DNA of 64,000 nt, taken from NCBI RefSeq assembly GCF_001429545.1, contig NZ_LMSP01000001.1, positions 683,196-747,195 of the forward strand, written 5' to 3'. Shown here piece by piece: positions 17,089 through 26,218 of the stretch. Origin of the DNA: Paenibacillus sp. Soil787 (lineage in GTDB: Bacteria; Bacillota; Bacilli; Paenibacillales; NBRC-103111). The position numbers were made by a program, and so were the translations under genes. Each line of letters begins with the position of its first letter. Position 1 is the stretch's first letter. The notes below the pieces were generated by a model. It was not told the DNA's origin and ran no database searches. It saw nothing but the letters and a program-made list of their open reading frames with translations.

Positions 17089-17243
17089 CAATGGCGGCCA
17101 TTCATCGGTATGATCTTGGTGTTATCATTTGTAAATCATGTAATGAAGTGATTGCAACGTTACCTACGGACGGATACAAAAAATTCTATGGCTTGTGTAA
17201 TTCAGCCCAATGTCTCGAAAAAAATAAGGAGGCTAACAAGTGA
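17067..17243 (+). CDS. SR1P-like small peptide (58 aa), putative GAPDH-binding
   Basis: ATG 17067 with AAAGGAGG (17052-17059) 7 bases upstream. It overlaps the gapB end by 22 bases, and its stop TGA overlaps the ppdK start. The core GVIICKSCNEVI ... KKFYGLC matches the SR1P pattern (G-x-I-x-C-x2-C-x3-I ... Y-G-x-C) with the same spacing as B. subtilis SR1P as I recall it. SR1P there is encoded by the CcpN-controlled dual-function RNA SR1, binds GapA and promotes its association with RNase J1. Here it sits in the operon itself. The two Cys pairs suggest a small metal- or redox-structured peptide. Activity is inferred. Confidence 0.75.
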   Translation: MSNTNHVTMAAIHRYDLGVIICKSCNEVIATLPTDGYKKFYGLCNSAQCLEKNKEANK

Positions 17244-19924
17244 TGATTCAGAAACAAGTGGTACCCTTTCAGGAGGGAAATGCTTCAATGAAAGCTTTAT
17301 TGGGAGGAAAGGGGGCCAATCTCGCTGAGATGACTCGTGCTGGGCTTCCTGTACCACCGGGTTTCACCATTACAACAGAGGCCTGCTTAGCTTTTTTTAA
17401 GGTTGGTAATCGGATCTCAGAGGGATTGCTTGAACAAATTGCAGAAGCTCTCAAGCAGTTAGAGAAACAAAAGGGACAAACGTTCGGAGATGCCAACAAT
17501 CCACTTCTTGTTTCCGTACGATCCGGTTCTGTGTCTTCGATGCCGGGTATGATGGATACCATTTTGAATCTAGGTCTCAACGACTTAACTGTTCAAGGGT
17601 TGGCAGCGCTAACAAACAATGAAAAGTTCGCTTACGATTGCTACCGTCGTTTAATGCAGATGTTTGGAAACGTGGTCCTTGGCATTGAAGCCTACCATTT
17701 CGAGCAGCTGCTGCACCGTTTAAAAGAGAAAGAGGGCGTCCATCAAGATCAGGATGTTACAGCTGGCGGTTGGAAGCGTCTTATTGAAGATTACAAAGCG
17801 TGCATTCTGGCTAAAACAGGCCAAGCTTTTCCTCAGCATGTCTATGAGCAGTTGCGATTAGCTGTTGAGGCCGTATTCAAGTCATGGAACAATCAAAGAG
17901 CTCAGATTTACCGCAAAATAAATCGGATTCCTGATGAGCAAGGGACAGCTGTGAACATTCAGAGCATGGTATTTGGCAATATGGGCAGCAGCTGCGGCAC
18001 AGGGGTTGTCTTTACGAGAAACCCATCCACGGGTGAGAATACATTTTTTGGTGAATACCTGATTAATGCACAGGGGGAAGATGTCGTTGCAGGCATCAGA
18101 ACACCGCTGGCGATCGCCGCGCTGCAAAGCGAAATGCCTCTGATTTATGAGCAGTTGTTCCAGGCATCCAAACAGTTAGAGAAGCATTACAAAGATATGC
18201 AGGATATTGAATTTACGGTGGAAAATAATAAGCTATACCTGCTGCAAACGCGTAACGGGAAACGAAATGCCCAAGCTGCGCTAAAGATTGCCGTCGATTT
18301 AGTCCATGAAGGATTATTGACTAAGCAGGAAGCCGTTGAGCGCATCGAAGTGTCGCATCTTGATCAGCTGCTGCATAGAGGTATCAATGAAGAGGCTGTA
18401 AAGGATGTGTTGGCCAAAGGACTTCCGGCTTCGCCTGGCGCAGCGGTTGGTCAGCTTGTGTTTGATGCTGACACAGCTGCAGAATGGAACCGTGCCGGCA
18501 AGACGGTCATTCTGGCAAGAAACGAAACAACACCCGAAGATATTCATGGCGTGATTGCATCGGAAGGTGTGCTCACGAGCCGCGGAGGGATGACGAGCCA
18601 TGCCGCTGTTGTGGCAAGAGGAATGGGTAAACCTTGCGTGTGCGGCTGCGAAGAAGTTCGAATTGTGCTGGATGAGAAGCGGATGTTGGCGGGAAGCAGA
18701 GTCGTAGAAGAAGGCGATTGGATTACGTTAGATGGCGCAACCGGACGCGTTATTGTCGGTGCAATGCCATTGCGGGAAGCCAGAATGACGGATGAGCTTC
18801 TCGTTATGCTGAAGTGGGCGGATGAGATTCGTACGCTGAAAGTATACGCGAATGCAGATAATCCGGAAGATGCGAAAATTGCCAGACAGCTGGGAGCTCA
18901 AGGGATCGGTTTATGCCGAACAGAGCATATGTTTTTCTCGCCAACTCGTCTGCCTGTTGTTCAACGTATGATCCTCGCGGATGACAAAGAGGAACGCTTG
19001 AAGGCTCTTGCACAGCTGCTTCCCATGCAGAAGTCAGATTTTGAAGGCATGTTCGAGGAAATGGATGGTCTCCCCGTAACGATTCGGTTGCTGGATCCGC
19101 CTTTGCATGAGTTTTTGCCCAACCTCGAAGATCTGCAAAAGAGACATGCGGAGCTGACTTTTGGTAATGGTGGGTCAGACATAGAAAGAGATGAGAACGC
19201 TCACCTTCTCCGCAAAGTGCAAGCTCTCCATGAGGCTAACCCAATGCTAGGACAGCGGGGCTGCAGATTAGGAATTGTCTATCCGGAGATTTATGATATG
19301 CAGATAGAGGCCATCTTCCGTGCAGCTTCAGGTTGTATCGAGAGAGGTATCCGAGTTCTTCCAGAAATCATGATTCCACTCGTGGGCCATGCCAATGAAC
19401 TGAAAATTTTGAGGGAGCTTGTTGATTTTGTTGCGGAACAAGTGCTGGGGAAAGATAAACTGAGAGATTGTCCGTACAAGGTCGGGACTATGATTGAGGT
19501 TCCGCGAGCGGCTCTGACTGCGCGCCAAATAGTCGCTTATGCCGATTTCTTCTCTTTTGGCACCAATGACTTGACACAAATGACGTATGGTTATAGCCGC
19601 GACGATGCGGAGGGTAAATTTCTATCCCACTATGTCGATCAGAAGCTGCTGCCCCATAATCCGTTTCAAGTGCTTGACACGGAAGGCGTCGGACAATTGA
19701 TTGACTTAGCCGTGAATGCGGGGAGGCTCGTTAAGCCGTCACTCAAAACGGGCATTTGCGGGGAACATGGCGGAGATAAAGAGTCGATTTTCTTTTGTCA
19801 CTTGACCGGATTGGATTATGTTAGCTGTTCCCCATACCGAATTCCTTTGGCTCGAATAGCAGCGGCGCAAGCGTTCATCAAGCATGGTGTTCCCGGTGAA
19901 CAAAAAGTAGCCCAAGCCATTTGA
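17243..19924 (+). CDS. ppdK: Pyruvate, phosphate dikinase
   Basis: 893 aa, the usual length. Converts pyruvate, ATP and Pi to PEP, AMP and PPi. N-terminal ATP-grasp domain (GGKGANLAEMTRAGLPVPPGFT, then SVRSGS and MPGMMDT); central phosphohistidine domain with GGMTSHAAVVARGMGKPCVCG (catalytic His, with the neighbouring Thr as the expected regulatory phosphosite); C-terminal TIM barrel with GLCRTEHMFF and the Cys of GICGEHGGD. GTG 17240 is an alternative start; both lie behind GGAGG (17228-17232). Downstream, a YqfL-type protein is the predicted regulator of that Thr. Confidence 0.95.
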   Translation: MIQKQVVPFQEGNASMKALLGGKGANLAEMTRAGLPVPPGFTITTEACLAFFKVGNRISEGLLEQIAEALKQLEKQKGQTFGDANNPLLVSVRSGSVSSMPGMMDTILNLGLNDLTVQGLAALTNNEKFAYDCYRRLMQMFGNVVLGIEAYHFEQLLHRLKEKEGVHQDQDVTAGGWKRLIEDYKACILAKTGQAFPQHVYEQLRLAVEAVFKSWNNQRAQIYRKINRIPDEQGTAVNIQSMVFGNMGSSCGTGVVFTRNPSTGENTFFGEYLINAQGEDVVAGIRTPLAIAALQSEMPLIYEQLFQASKQLEKHYKDMQDIEFTVENNKLYLLQTRNGKRNAQAALKIAVDLVHEGLLTKQEAVERIEVSHLDQLLHRGINEEAVKDVLAKGLPASPGAAVGQLVFDADTAAEWNRAGKTVILARNETTPEDIHGVIASEGVLTSRGGMTSHAAVVARGMGKPCVCGCEEVRIVLDEKRMLAGSRVVEEGDWITLDGATGRVIVGAMPLREARMTDELLVMLKWADEIRTLKVYANADNPEDAKIARQLGAQGIGLCRTEHMFFSPTRLPVVQRMILADDKEERLKALAQLLPMQKSDFEGMFEEMDGLPVTIRLLDPPLHEFLPNLEDLQKRHAELTFGNGGSDIERDENAHLLRKVQALHEANPMLGQRGCRLGIVYPEIYDMQIEAIFRAASGCIERGIRVLPEIMIPLVGHANELKILRELVDFVAEQVLGKDKLRDCPYKVGTMIEVPRAALTARQIVAYADFFSFGTNDLTQMTYGYSRDDAEGKFLSHYVDQKLLPHNPFQVLDTEGVGQLIDLAVNAGRLVKPSLKTGICGEHGGDKESIFFCHLTGLDYVSCSPYRIPLARIAAAQAFIKHGVPGEQKVAQAI

Positions 19925-19948
19925 TACTGCGAGAAAATAGGTTAAAAT
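19921..19948 (+). promoter_or_regulatory. Possible internal promoter for ccpN
   Basis: TTGATA, 16 bases, TAAAAT, overlapping the ppdK stop. It would give ccpN a supply independent of gapB repression. Confidence 0.4.
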
Positions 19949-19983
19949 TGGGATGAACATGAAAGTTCAGGGAGGGAAATACG

Positions 19984-20613
19984 ATAGAACTTACATCCCG
20001 TCAAATGGAAATCATAGAACGCGTAAAAAAACATGCGCCAATTACCGGCGAAAACCTAGCAGAAATGCTCGGAATCGCCCGTCCTACCATTCGTTCCGAC
20101 CTTGCTCTGCTAGTTATGCTAGGTTATTTGGATGCGAAGCCGAAGGTTGGTTATTTTCTCGGCAAAACGCTGGAGCGTGAAGAATCTTCGTACAAAAAGC
20201 TTGATGGCATTTATGTGAAAGATGTGATGGGCTTACCTGTCGTTCTTCAAGAAACAGCTACGGTGAATGATGCCGTCGTCTCTCTGTTTCTTGAGAATGT
20301 GGGTACCCTGATGATTGTGAGCAGTAATCGGGCATTAGTTGGCATTGTCTCTAGAAAAGATTTGTTAAAGGTAACATTAGGCAATGCGAGTGCTCCTTCC
20401 ATGCCGATTAGTCTTGTGATGACGAGACACCCGAACATCGTTACCGTAAGTCCGGAGGACCACGTCATTGATGCCGCACGAAAAATGATTCATCATCAAG
20501 TTGATAGCCTGCCCGTTGTGAGTTTGGAACCTGAACAAGACCAGTATGCCGTTATTGGACGAATCACGAAAACAACCATGACCAAATTAATGTTGGAACT
20601 AGCTGCGAATTAG
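19984..20613 (+). CDS. ccpN: CcpN-type repressor of gluconeogenic genes, apparent ATA start
   Basis: HTH plus two CBS domains. The winged-helix (APITGENLAEMLGIARPTIRSDLALL) is followed by GYLDAKPKVGYF and CBS repeats (about residues 80-135 and 145-208). Family members begin with IEL..RQ, and these residues are encoded here (I-E-L-T-S-R-Q) upstream of the first ATG (20005). The only possible initiators in this frame after the stop at 19960 are ATA 19984 or ACG 19981; GGGAGGG (19970-19976) is ideally spaced 7 bases from ATA. From ATG 20005 the protein would lose seven conserved residues and have no ribosome site. CcpN represses gapB and pckA in B. subtilis. Confidence 0.8.
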   Translation: MELTSRQMEIIERVKKHAPITGENLAEMLGIARPTIRSDLALLVMLGYLDAKPKVGYFLGKTLEREESSYKKLDGIYVKDVMGLPVVLQETATVNDAVVSLFLENVGTLMIVSSNRALVGIVSRKDLLKVTLGNASAPSMPISLVMTRHPNIVTVSPEDHVIDAARKMIHHQVDSLPVVSLEPEQDQYAVIGRITKTTMTKLMLELAAN

Positions 20614-20626
20614 GAGGTATTCACGG

Positions 20627-21427
20627 GTGGAGGAGAAAGTCCATACGATATTCGTTTGTTCGGACTCGGTTGGGGAAACCGCAAACACGGTAGTTCAAGC
20701 GACAATTCGTCAGTTTAACGCTAGTCAAGTTCATGTTAGACGTTTTGGAACGATGCGTACGGAGGAAGAAATCCGAAGTATGATGGAGGAAGCTTCCAGA
20801 CTTGGCAGTTTTGTTGTTTACACGCTCGTTCTTCCGGAATTAAGAGAGATGATGCGTCAAGAAGCGATTCGCTTGAACGTGACCAGCATAGACATCCTTG
20901 GTCCTGTTATGCAGGCATTCATTGATACTTTTAATGATTCTCCCAAAAGGAAAGCAGGGTTACTGCACCAAATGGACGAAGAATATTATAAGCGGGTCGA
21001 AGCGATCGAGTTTGCGGTTAAAAGCGATGACGGAAAAGACACGAGCGCTTTAAAACAAGCTCATATTGTTCTACTAGGTGTTTCAAGGACGTCGAAAACA
21101 CCGCTAAGTATTTATTTAGCACATAAAGGGTACAAAGTAGCTAACTATCCATTAGTGCCGGAAGTAAAGCCGCCGCAAGGGTTGTTTACACTTAACAAAA
21201 GCAAAATGATCGGATTGACGATGAGCGCTGAGCAGCTTGTGAAGATCCGTACAGAACGGCTGAAAGCTGTTGGGCTGCCTTTTGGCGCTAAGTATTCAGC
21301 ATTAGAAAGAGTGGCGGAAGAGCTGGAGTATGCATTCGGATTGTATAAGCAGCTTGGATGTACAGTGATCGATGTTACTGAAAAAGCAATAGAGGAAACG
21401 GCGGGTATTATACTGGACGCCATGTAA
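20627..21427 (+). CDS. PPDK regulatory protein (bifunctional Ser/Thr kinase/phosphorylase, YqfL family)
   Basis: 266 aa, GTG start with TAGGAGGT (20611-20618) 8 bases upstream. The DUF299/PPDK-regulator family reversibly phosphorylates the Thr next to the catalytic His of PPDK, using ADP as donor and Pi for removal. Visible motifs: SDSVGETA near the N-terminus and the P-loop GVSRTSKTPLSIYLA at about residue 150. The target gene ppdK is two genes upstream. In B. subtilis yqfL follows ccpN and modulates CcpN-dependent repression, the same order as here. Confidence 0.9.
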   Translation: MEEKVHTIFVCSDSVGETANTVVQATIRQFNASQVHVRRFGTMRTEEEIRSMMEEASRLGSFVVYTLVLPELREMMRQEAIRLNVTSIDILGPVMQAFIDTFNDSPKRKAGLLHQMDEEYYKRVEAIEFAVKSDDGKDTSALKQAHIVLLGVSRTSKTPLSIYLAHKGYKVANYPLVPEVKPPQGLFTLNKSKMIGLTMSAEQLVKIRTERLKAVGLPFGAKYSALERVAEELEYAFGLYKQLGCTVIDVTEKAIEETAGIILDAM

Positions 21428-21467
21428 CCGCGGAATACTGGTTTAATTATAGAATTACTTAAACGAT

Positions 21468-21515
21468 AACGAACTTTAGAAGCGATTCTAGAGGCTCGTT
21501 TTTTTTTTTTTTTTT
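21468..21515. terminator. Terminator with a 17-T run
   Basis: CTTTAGAA GCGA TTCTAGAG inside a flanking AACGA/TCGTT pairing, then 17 T (21499-21515). It separates the gluconeogenic operon from the convergent small gene at 21522. Confidence 0.85.
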
Positions 21516-21521
21516 GCTATT

Positions 21522-21713
21522 TTATTTCCGGTCGTTAGGCCGTCGTTTCAAGCCGCTTAAACTGATCGGTTTTTCAATTTCCGCATAGTTATCATCGATA
21601 TCTGTACGAATCGAATTCAATAGATGAAGAGCGTGGCTTCTTTCGTCGTATTCAGGAATCAATTGGATCAATTCTTCCAATCGTTTTAATCTCGTTTCTG
21701 TAACAAATCTCAT
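21522..21713 (-). CDS. Small charged hypothetical protein (63 aa)
   Basis: No family recognised. A good ribosome site (AAAGGAGC, 8 bases before ATG on the minus strand) supports it. The sequence is mostly helical and charged (RLKRLEELIQLIPEYDERSHALHLLNSI broken at QL), with no membrane segment, Cys or signal. Convergent with the operon upstream and divergent from cysJ. Confidence 0.6.
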   Translation of the reverse strand: MRFVTETRLKRLEELIQLIPEYDERSHALHLLNSIRTDIDDNYAEIEKPISLSGLKRRPNDRK

Positions 21714-21956
21714 TAGTGAAGCTCCTTTGTTTAGATCCTGTATCCTATAATATTCGTCTATGACTGTTAATATCGGTCTATACTTTTAACATCCGGTAAA
21801 AGGTTTTTATCCCTTTATCAATATTACTGATAGATCACATAAGATCATTCTAATTGACCAATTTCGACATACATGATAGTTTCAAGAGAGTGAAAATAAT
21901 GCGAAAAATGTATAATAGGAATTACTATCATTGCAGGCTATGAGAGGTGGATATTC

Positions 21957-23789
21957 TTGGTACTTCAAGTAACAAACAGTCCTTTTAATCAGGAACAAGT
22001 AGAATTGCTTAATCGATTACTTCCTACACTAACGGAAACACAACGAATCTGGCTGAACGGGTATCTTGCGGCAATTCAGGGGTCAGCAGTTGTGACGACT
22101 CCGGGTGCAGCGCCTGTGGCTCCCTTAGCAACTTTGGCGGCGAATGCGCCGGTAATCTCTAAAGAGGTGACTGTACTCTTCGGATCACAGACGGGTAAAT
22201 CTCAAGGGTTAGCGAAGAAAATGTCCAAAAAGCTTGAAGAGCAAGGTTTTCAGGTAACGCTCTCCTCGATGGCAGACTTCAAACCTAATAACTTGAAAAA
22301 GGTTCAAAACTTGCTTGTTCTAGTGAGTACCCACGGAGAAGGAGATCCACCGGATAACGCGATTTCCTTCCATGAGTTTCTTCATAGCAAGAGAGCTCCT
22401 AAACTTACAGATCTGCGGTTTTCCGTGCTTTCACTTGGAGATACTTCTTACGAGCTATTCTGCCAAACTGGTAAAGATTTCGACAAACGTTTGGAAGAGC
22501 TGGGCGGCAAACGCCTTGCGCCGCGCGTTGACTGTGACGTGGATTTCGATGAGCCGGCTGAAGAGTGGATGAGTTCCGTATTAGACTCTTTAAGTGAAGC
22601 TTCAGCGGTCTCAACTGTTGTAAGTGGTGCCTCAGCGGCTGTTGAAAGCGGTACTGAATCCGAATATTCGAGAACAAATCCGTTCCAAGCTGAGGTTCTT
22701 GAGAACTTGAATCTGAATGGCCGTGGATCGGACCGCGAAACCCGCCACGTTGAGATCTCCCTTGAGGGAGCCAATCTTCAATATGAACCTGGTGACTGCT
22801 TAGGCATCTATCCGGAGAACCACCCTCGCCTTGTGGACGAATTGATCGAAGCCATGGGTTGGAAAGCCGAAGAGCAAGTTACAATTAATAAGAACGGCGA
22901 GAAACGTTCATTGCGCGAGGCACTGCTTCGTAATTTTGAAATTACGGTACTGACGAAGCCGTTAATGGAGCAAGTGGCAAAGCTTACTTCAAGCAATGGG
23001 CTGCAAGAATTGTTGGCTGCAGGACGTGAGCAAGATCTTAAAGCATACATCAGTGGGCGGGATTTATTAGATTTGGTGCAGGATTACTCCCTTAAGGGCG
23101 TACCTGCAGGCGAATTCGTAGCGATCCTTCGGAAAATGCCTGCTCGACTTTACTCAATCGCAAGCAGTTCCAAGGCTTTCCCGGATGAAGTTCATGTTAC
23201 CGTCCGCACGGTTCGTTATGAAGCCCGAGGAAGAGAACGTTACGGCGTGTGCTCCGTGCAACTGGCTGAGCGAATCACATCCGGCGAAACGCTGCCAGTT
23301 TACATTCAAAACAACCCGAACTTCAAGCTTCCCGAGAACCCGGATACACCGATCATTATGATCGGACCTGGCACGGGCGTCGCTCCGTTCAGAGCCTTTC
23401 TCGGAGAAAGAGAAGAGACTGGGGCCGAAGGCAAATCATGGCTCTTCTATGGTGATCAGCATTTCTCCACAGATTTCCTTTATCAGGTTGAATGGCAGAA
23501 ATGGCTTAAGGATGGCGTGTTGACCCGTATGGATGTTGCGTTCTCCCGTGATACCGACCAGAAAGTATATGTCCAGCATAGGATGCTTGAGAAGAGCGCT
23601 GAGCTCTATAAATGGCTTCAAGAAGGTGCAAGCGTGTACGTATGTGGTGACGAAAAGAAAATGGCACACGACGTTCATGCCACTCTGGCAACAATTATTG
23701 AGCAAGAGGGCGGATTTAGCCCGGAAGAAGCAGCGGAGTATTTGACCCGTATGCAACAGCAAAAACGTTATCAGAGGGATGTTTACTAA
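21957..23789 (+). CDS. cysJ: Assimilatory sulfite reductase flavoprotein subunit CysJ
   Basis: 610 aa, TTG start behind GAGAGGTGG. Transfers electrons from NADPH through FAD and FMN to CysI. Order of domains: flavodoxin ([16 protein letters not shown] at about 73, [11 protein letters not shown]), connecting/FAD domain ([20 protein letters not shown]), and the NADPH-binding end ([18 protein letters not shown]; the closing [15 protein letters not shown]). An Ala/Pro-rich linker lies at residues 45-65. Followed 38 bases later by cysI. Confidence 0.95.
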   Translation: MVLQVTNSPFNQEQVELLNRLLPTLTETQRIWLNGYLAAIQGSAVVTTPGAAPVAPLATLAANAPVISKEVTVLFGSQTGKSQGLAKKMSKKLEEQGFQVTLSSMADFKPNNLKKVQNLLVLVSTHGEGDPPDNAISFHEFLHSKRAPKLTDLRFSVLSLGDTSYELFCQTGKDFDKRLEELGGKRLAPRVDCDVDFDEPAEEWMSSVLDSLSEASAVSTVVSGASAAVESGTESEYSRTNPFQAEVLENLNLNGRGSDRETRHVEISLEGANLQYEPGDCLGIYPENHPRLVDELIEAMGWKAEEQVTINKNGEKRSLREALLRNFEITVLTKPLMEQVAKLTSSNGLQELLAAGREQDLKAYISGRDLLDLVQDYSLKGVPAGEFVAILRKMPARLYSIASSSKAFPDEVHVTVRTVRYEARGRERYGVCSVQLAERITSGETLPVYIQNNPNFKLPENPDTPIIMIGPGTGVAPFRAFLGEREETGAEGKSWLFYGDQHFSTDFLYQVEWQKWLKDGVLTRMDVAFSRDTDQKVYVQHRMLEKSAELYKWLQEGASVYVCGDEKKMAHDVHATLATIIEQEGGFSPEEAAEYLTRMQQQKRYQRDVY

Positions 23790-23827
23790 GTTCAGATCCC
23801 AAAGATCGCGAGAGGAGAAAGGCCAAT

Positions 23828-25549
23828 ATGTCAGAAAATAATTTACTTTCAAAGAACAGTGCGCCGCACAGCGAAGTCGAGCACATTAAAACTAGAACCA
23901 ATTACTTGCGTGGGAGTCTCGAAGATACGCTGAAAGATGCAATTACGGGGTCCATCCCTGAGGATGATAACCGTTTGATGAAGTTTCACGGAAGCTATAT
24001 GCAGGACGACAGGGATCTGCGCAATGAACGGCAAAAGCAGAAGCTGGAGCCGGCTTATCAGTTCATGCTTCGTGTGCGTGCCGCTGGCGGAATCGTTACA
24101 CCAGAGCAATGGTTGATGATGGATCAGGTCGCACAGAAGTATGCAAACGGAACGATCCGTCTGACGACGCGTCAATCTTTCCAGCTTCACGGTGTGTTGA
24201 AGTGGAATTTGAAGAAGACGATCCGTGAAGTGAATGATTCGTTGTTAAGTACGCTGGCTGCGTGCGGTGACGTTAACCGTAACGTCATGTGTAATCCGAA
24301 TCCTTACCAGTCGGAAGTTCATGCTGAAGTATACGAATGGGCAAGCCGCGTTAGCAACCATCTTGATCCACAGACCAAAGCCTATCACGAGATCTGGCTT
24401 GACGGCGAAAAAGTAGTGGACAGTCAAGACGGCGTTGAACAAGAGCCGATCTATGGAAAGGTGTATTTGCCGCGTAAGTTCAAAATCGGTATTGCGGTAC
24501 CACCTTCCAATGATGTGGATGTCTTCTCACAGGATTTGGGTTTCATTGCTATTGTTGAAGATGGACGTCTGAAAGGCTTCAATGTATCTGTAGGTGGCGG
24601 CATGGGGATGAGCCATGGCGATCCGTTGACTTACCCGCAAGTAGCTCAAGTGATTGGATTCATCACGCCGGATCAGATGATTGATTTGGCAGAGAAGACG
24701 GTTACGATTCAACGTGATTATGGTGATCGCTCTGTGCGAAAACATGCTCGTTTTAAATATACGATTGATGACCGCGGCATTGATTGGTTCGTTGGTGAAC
24801 TAACCGCTCGTTTAGGCTGGAAGCTGGAAGCAGCGCGTCCATATCATTTTGATCATAATGGAGATCGCTATGGCTGGGTGAAGGGTAGCAACGGGAAATG
24901 GCATTTCAACCTGTTTATCCAAAACGGTCGTGTGAAAGACGAAGATAACTACCTGCTGATGACCGGGCTTCGTGAAATTGCCAAAGTGCATAACGGGGAC
25001 TTCAGACTTACGGCGAACCAGAATCTGGTGATCGGTAATGTGAGCACTCAGAAGAAGAAAAAGATCGAAGAGCTGATCAAAGAATATGGTCTTACGGATG
25101 GACTTCAGTACTCCGCATTGCGCAGAAGCTCTATGGCCTGTGTGTCTCTGCCGACTTGCGGCATGGCGATGGCTGAAGCGGAGCGTTACCTTCCAGAATT
25201 AATGGATAAAATCGAGCCGATGTTGGAAGAAGCCGGGTTGAGTGATAAAGAGATCATTATCCGCATGACCGGTTGTCCGAACGGATGCGCCCGTCCAATG
25301 CTGGCGGAAATCGCGTTCATTGGTAAGGCACCTGGCAAATACAACATGTATTTGGGCGGTGGGCATTCCGGAAATCGACTGAACAAGCTGTATAAGGAAA
25401 ACATCGGTGAAGTGGAAATACTGGAGTCGCTGCGACCGATTGTGAATCAATATGCGAAGGAACGGCAAGAAAACGAGCATTTTGGCGATTTTGTCATTCG
25501 CGCCGGCTATGTCAAAGAAGTTCGTTCCGGACAAGATTTTCATTCATAA
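23828..25549 (+). CDS. cysI: Assimilatory sulfite reductase hemoprotein subunit CysI
   Basis: 573 aa. Reduces sulfite to sulfide with siroheme and a [4Fe-4S] cluster. The four cluster Cys are seen as C438/C444 (CVSLPTC) and C483/C487 (TGCPNGC). Substrate-binding basic residues fall in [11 protein letters not shown] and [12 protein letters not shown]. Operon partner of cysJ; sulfide produced here feeds cysteine synthesis. GAGAGGAG precedes the start. Confidence 0.95.
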   Translation: MSENNLLSKNSAPHSEVEHIKTRTNYLRGSLEDTLKDAITGSIPEDDNRLMKFHGSYMQDDRDLRNERQKQKLEPAYQFMLRVRAAGGIVTPEQWLMMDQVAQKYANGTIRLTTRQSFQLHGVLKWNLKKTIREVNDSLLSTLAACGDVNRNVMCNPNPYQSEVHAEVYEWASRVSNHLDPQTKAYHEIWLDGEKVVDSQDGVEQEPIYGKVYLPRKFKIGIAVPPSNDVDVFSQDLGFIAIVEDGRLKGFNVSVGGGMGMSHGDPLTYPQVAQVIGFITPDQMIDLAEKTVTIQRDYGDRSVRKHARFKYTIDDRGIDWFVGELTARLGWKLEAARPYHFDHNGDRYGWVKGSNGKWHFNLFIQNGRVKDEDNYLLMTGLREIAKVHNGDFRLTANQNLVIGNVSTQKKKKIEELIKEYGLTDGLQYSALRRSSMACVSLPTCGMAMAEAERYLPELMDKIEPMLEEAGLSDKEIIIRMTGCPNGCARPMLAEIAFIGKAPGKYNMYLGGGHSGNRLNKLYKENIGEVEILESLRPIVNQYAKERQENEHFGDFVIRAGYVKEVRSGQDFHS

Positions 25550-25601
25550 AATCTGGTTTAACCCATTTTAAATATGTTTCCGGAAATTATCGGAAATGCG
25601 A

Positions 25602-25635
25602 AGAAGTGTGTCACTTAGACGCACTTCTTTTTTTT
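25602..25635 (+). terminator. Terminator of cysJI
   Basis: GAAGTGTGTC, loop, GACGCACTTC (one G-T pair), then eight T. Confidence 0.9.
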
Positions 25636-25648
25636 GTGTAGATACGCC

Positions 25649-25692
25649 AGAAAGTATAAGTTTCGAGGTAGAGCATGAGGATCTCCCTTTCT
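25649..25692. repeat. 44-nt AGAAAG...CTTTCT element, copy 1
   Basis: Begins AGAAAGTATAAGTTTCG, continues AGGTAGAGC and ends CCCTTTCT. A second copy of the same length is at 41833-41876. It stands directly after the cysJI terminator. Confidence 0.7.
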
Positions 25693-25732
25693 AATTATTT
25701 TGGTAAATTTGGTAGTAGAGAGAGAAGGTATA

Positions 25733-25843
25733 CTAGCGCACAAAAATTGTGCGCAAGGTCGTCGGATCGGTCGCGACCGGACGCTAGCGCACAAAAATTG
25801 TGCGCAAGGTCGTCTGATTCGTCGTGACCGGATGCTAGAGCAC
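25733..25843. repeat. 51-bp tandem repeat with a GCGCACAA palindrome (2 full copies and a start)
   Basis: Copies begin at 25733, 25784 and 25835 with CTAGMGCAC. Each full copy contains GCGCACAA AAA TTGTGCGC and a GGTCGYGACCGG half. Apart from these repeats, 25550-26125 holds no gene. Confidence 0.85.
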
Positions 25844-25926
25844 GGTAGTGCTTCTTTCAAAAAATCCTATTGTAATTTTGCATAACTTTAAGTGAATTAT
25901 CTATTTATCAGGTCGTGAAGTACACG

Positions 25927-25962
25927 CCGAATGCTCCGGAAATTCATTTCCGGAGCATTCGG
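25927..25962. terminator. Long perfect hairpin with no gene directly upstream
   Basis: A 17-base stem (CCGAATGCTCCGGAAAT and its complement) with a 2-base loop, then TTATTGTTTTC. Terminator-like, yet the nearest upstream gene already has one at 25602. Confidence 0.5.
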
Positions 25963-26125
25963 TTATTGTTTTCATCTGTTTTTAGTAATTCCTGATTTTA
26001 CACCAAATAAAGTAGATGGTTCGAGTACTAAATTAATTTCGAATATTCCTTGACAGGAATATTCCAATTAGGGTATATTGTTATTAGAAGTTAAATAACT
26101 TGTTAACGAAACGAGGTGGCCTGAC

Positions 26126-26218
26126 TTGACTAGAAGTGGAACTGGAACTGGAACTGGAACTGGAACTGGAACTGGAACTGGAACTGGAACTGGAACTAGA
26201 AATCATCATCATGGATAA
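26126..26218 (+). CDS. Leader ORF of 30 aa with (Gly-Thr)10, overlapping the ArsR start
   Basis: TTG 26126 lies 6 bases after GAGGTGG (26113-26119), the only good ribosome site in this region. It encodes M-T-R-S, ten Gly-Thr pairs, then R-N-H-H-H-G and TAA at 26216, ending inside the ArsR gene whose ATG is at 26211. This is a translational-coupling layout. The Gly-Thr pairs come from the perfect hexanucleotide tract GGAACT x10 (26138-26197). Whether it is translated is not known; conservation elsewhere could not be checked. Confidence 0.45.
   Translation: MTRSGTGTGTGTGTGTGTGTGTGTRNHHHG
26138..26197. repeat. Hexanucleotide microsatellite (GGAACT)10
   Basis: Ten perfect GGAACT units between a ribosome site and the ArsR start codon. 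Unit loss or gain keeps all frames and would change only the spacing or leader-peptide length. Confidence 0.95.

Noticed and set aside
26136..26210. GTG start adding (Glu-Leu)10 to the ArsR protein
   Set aside because: The ribosome site is 16 bases away and family similarity begins at Met 26211; the repeat is not part of ArsR proteins.
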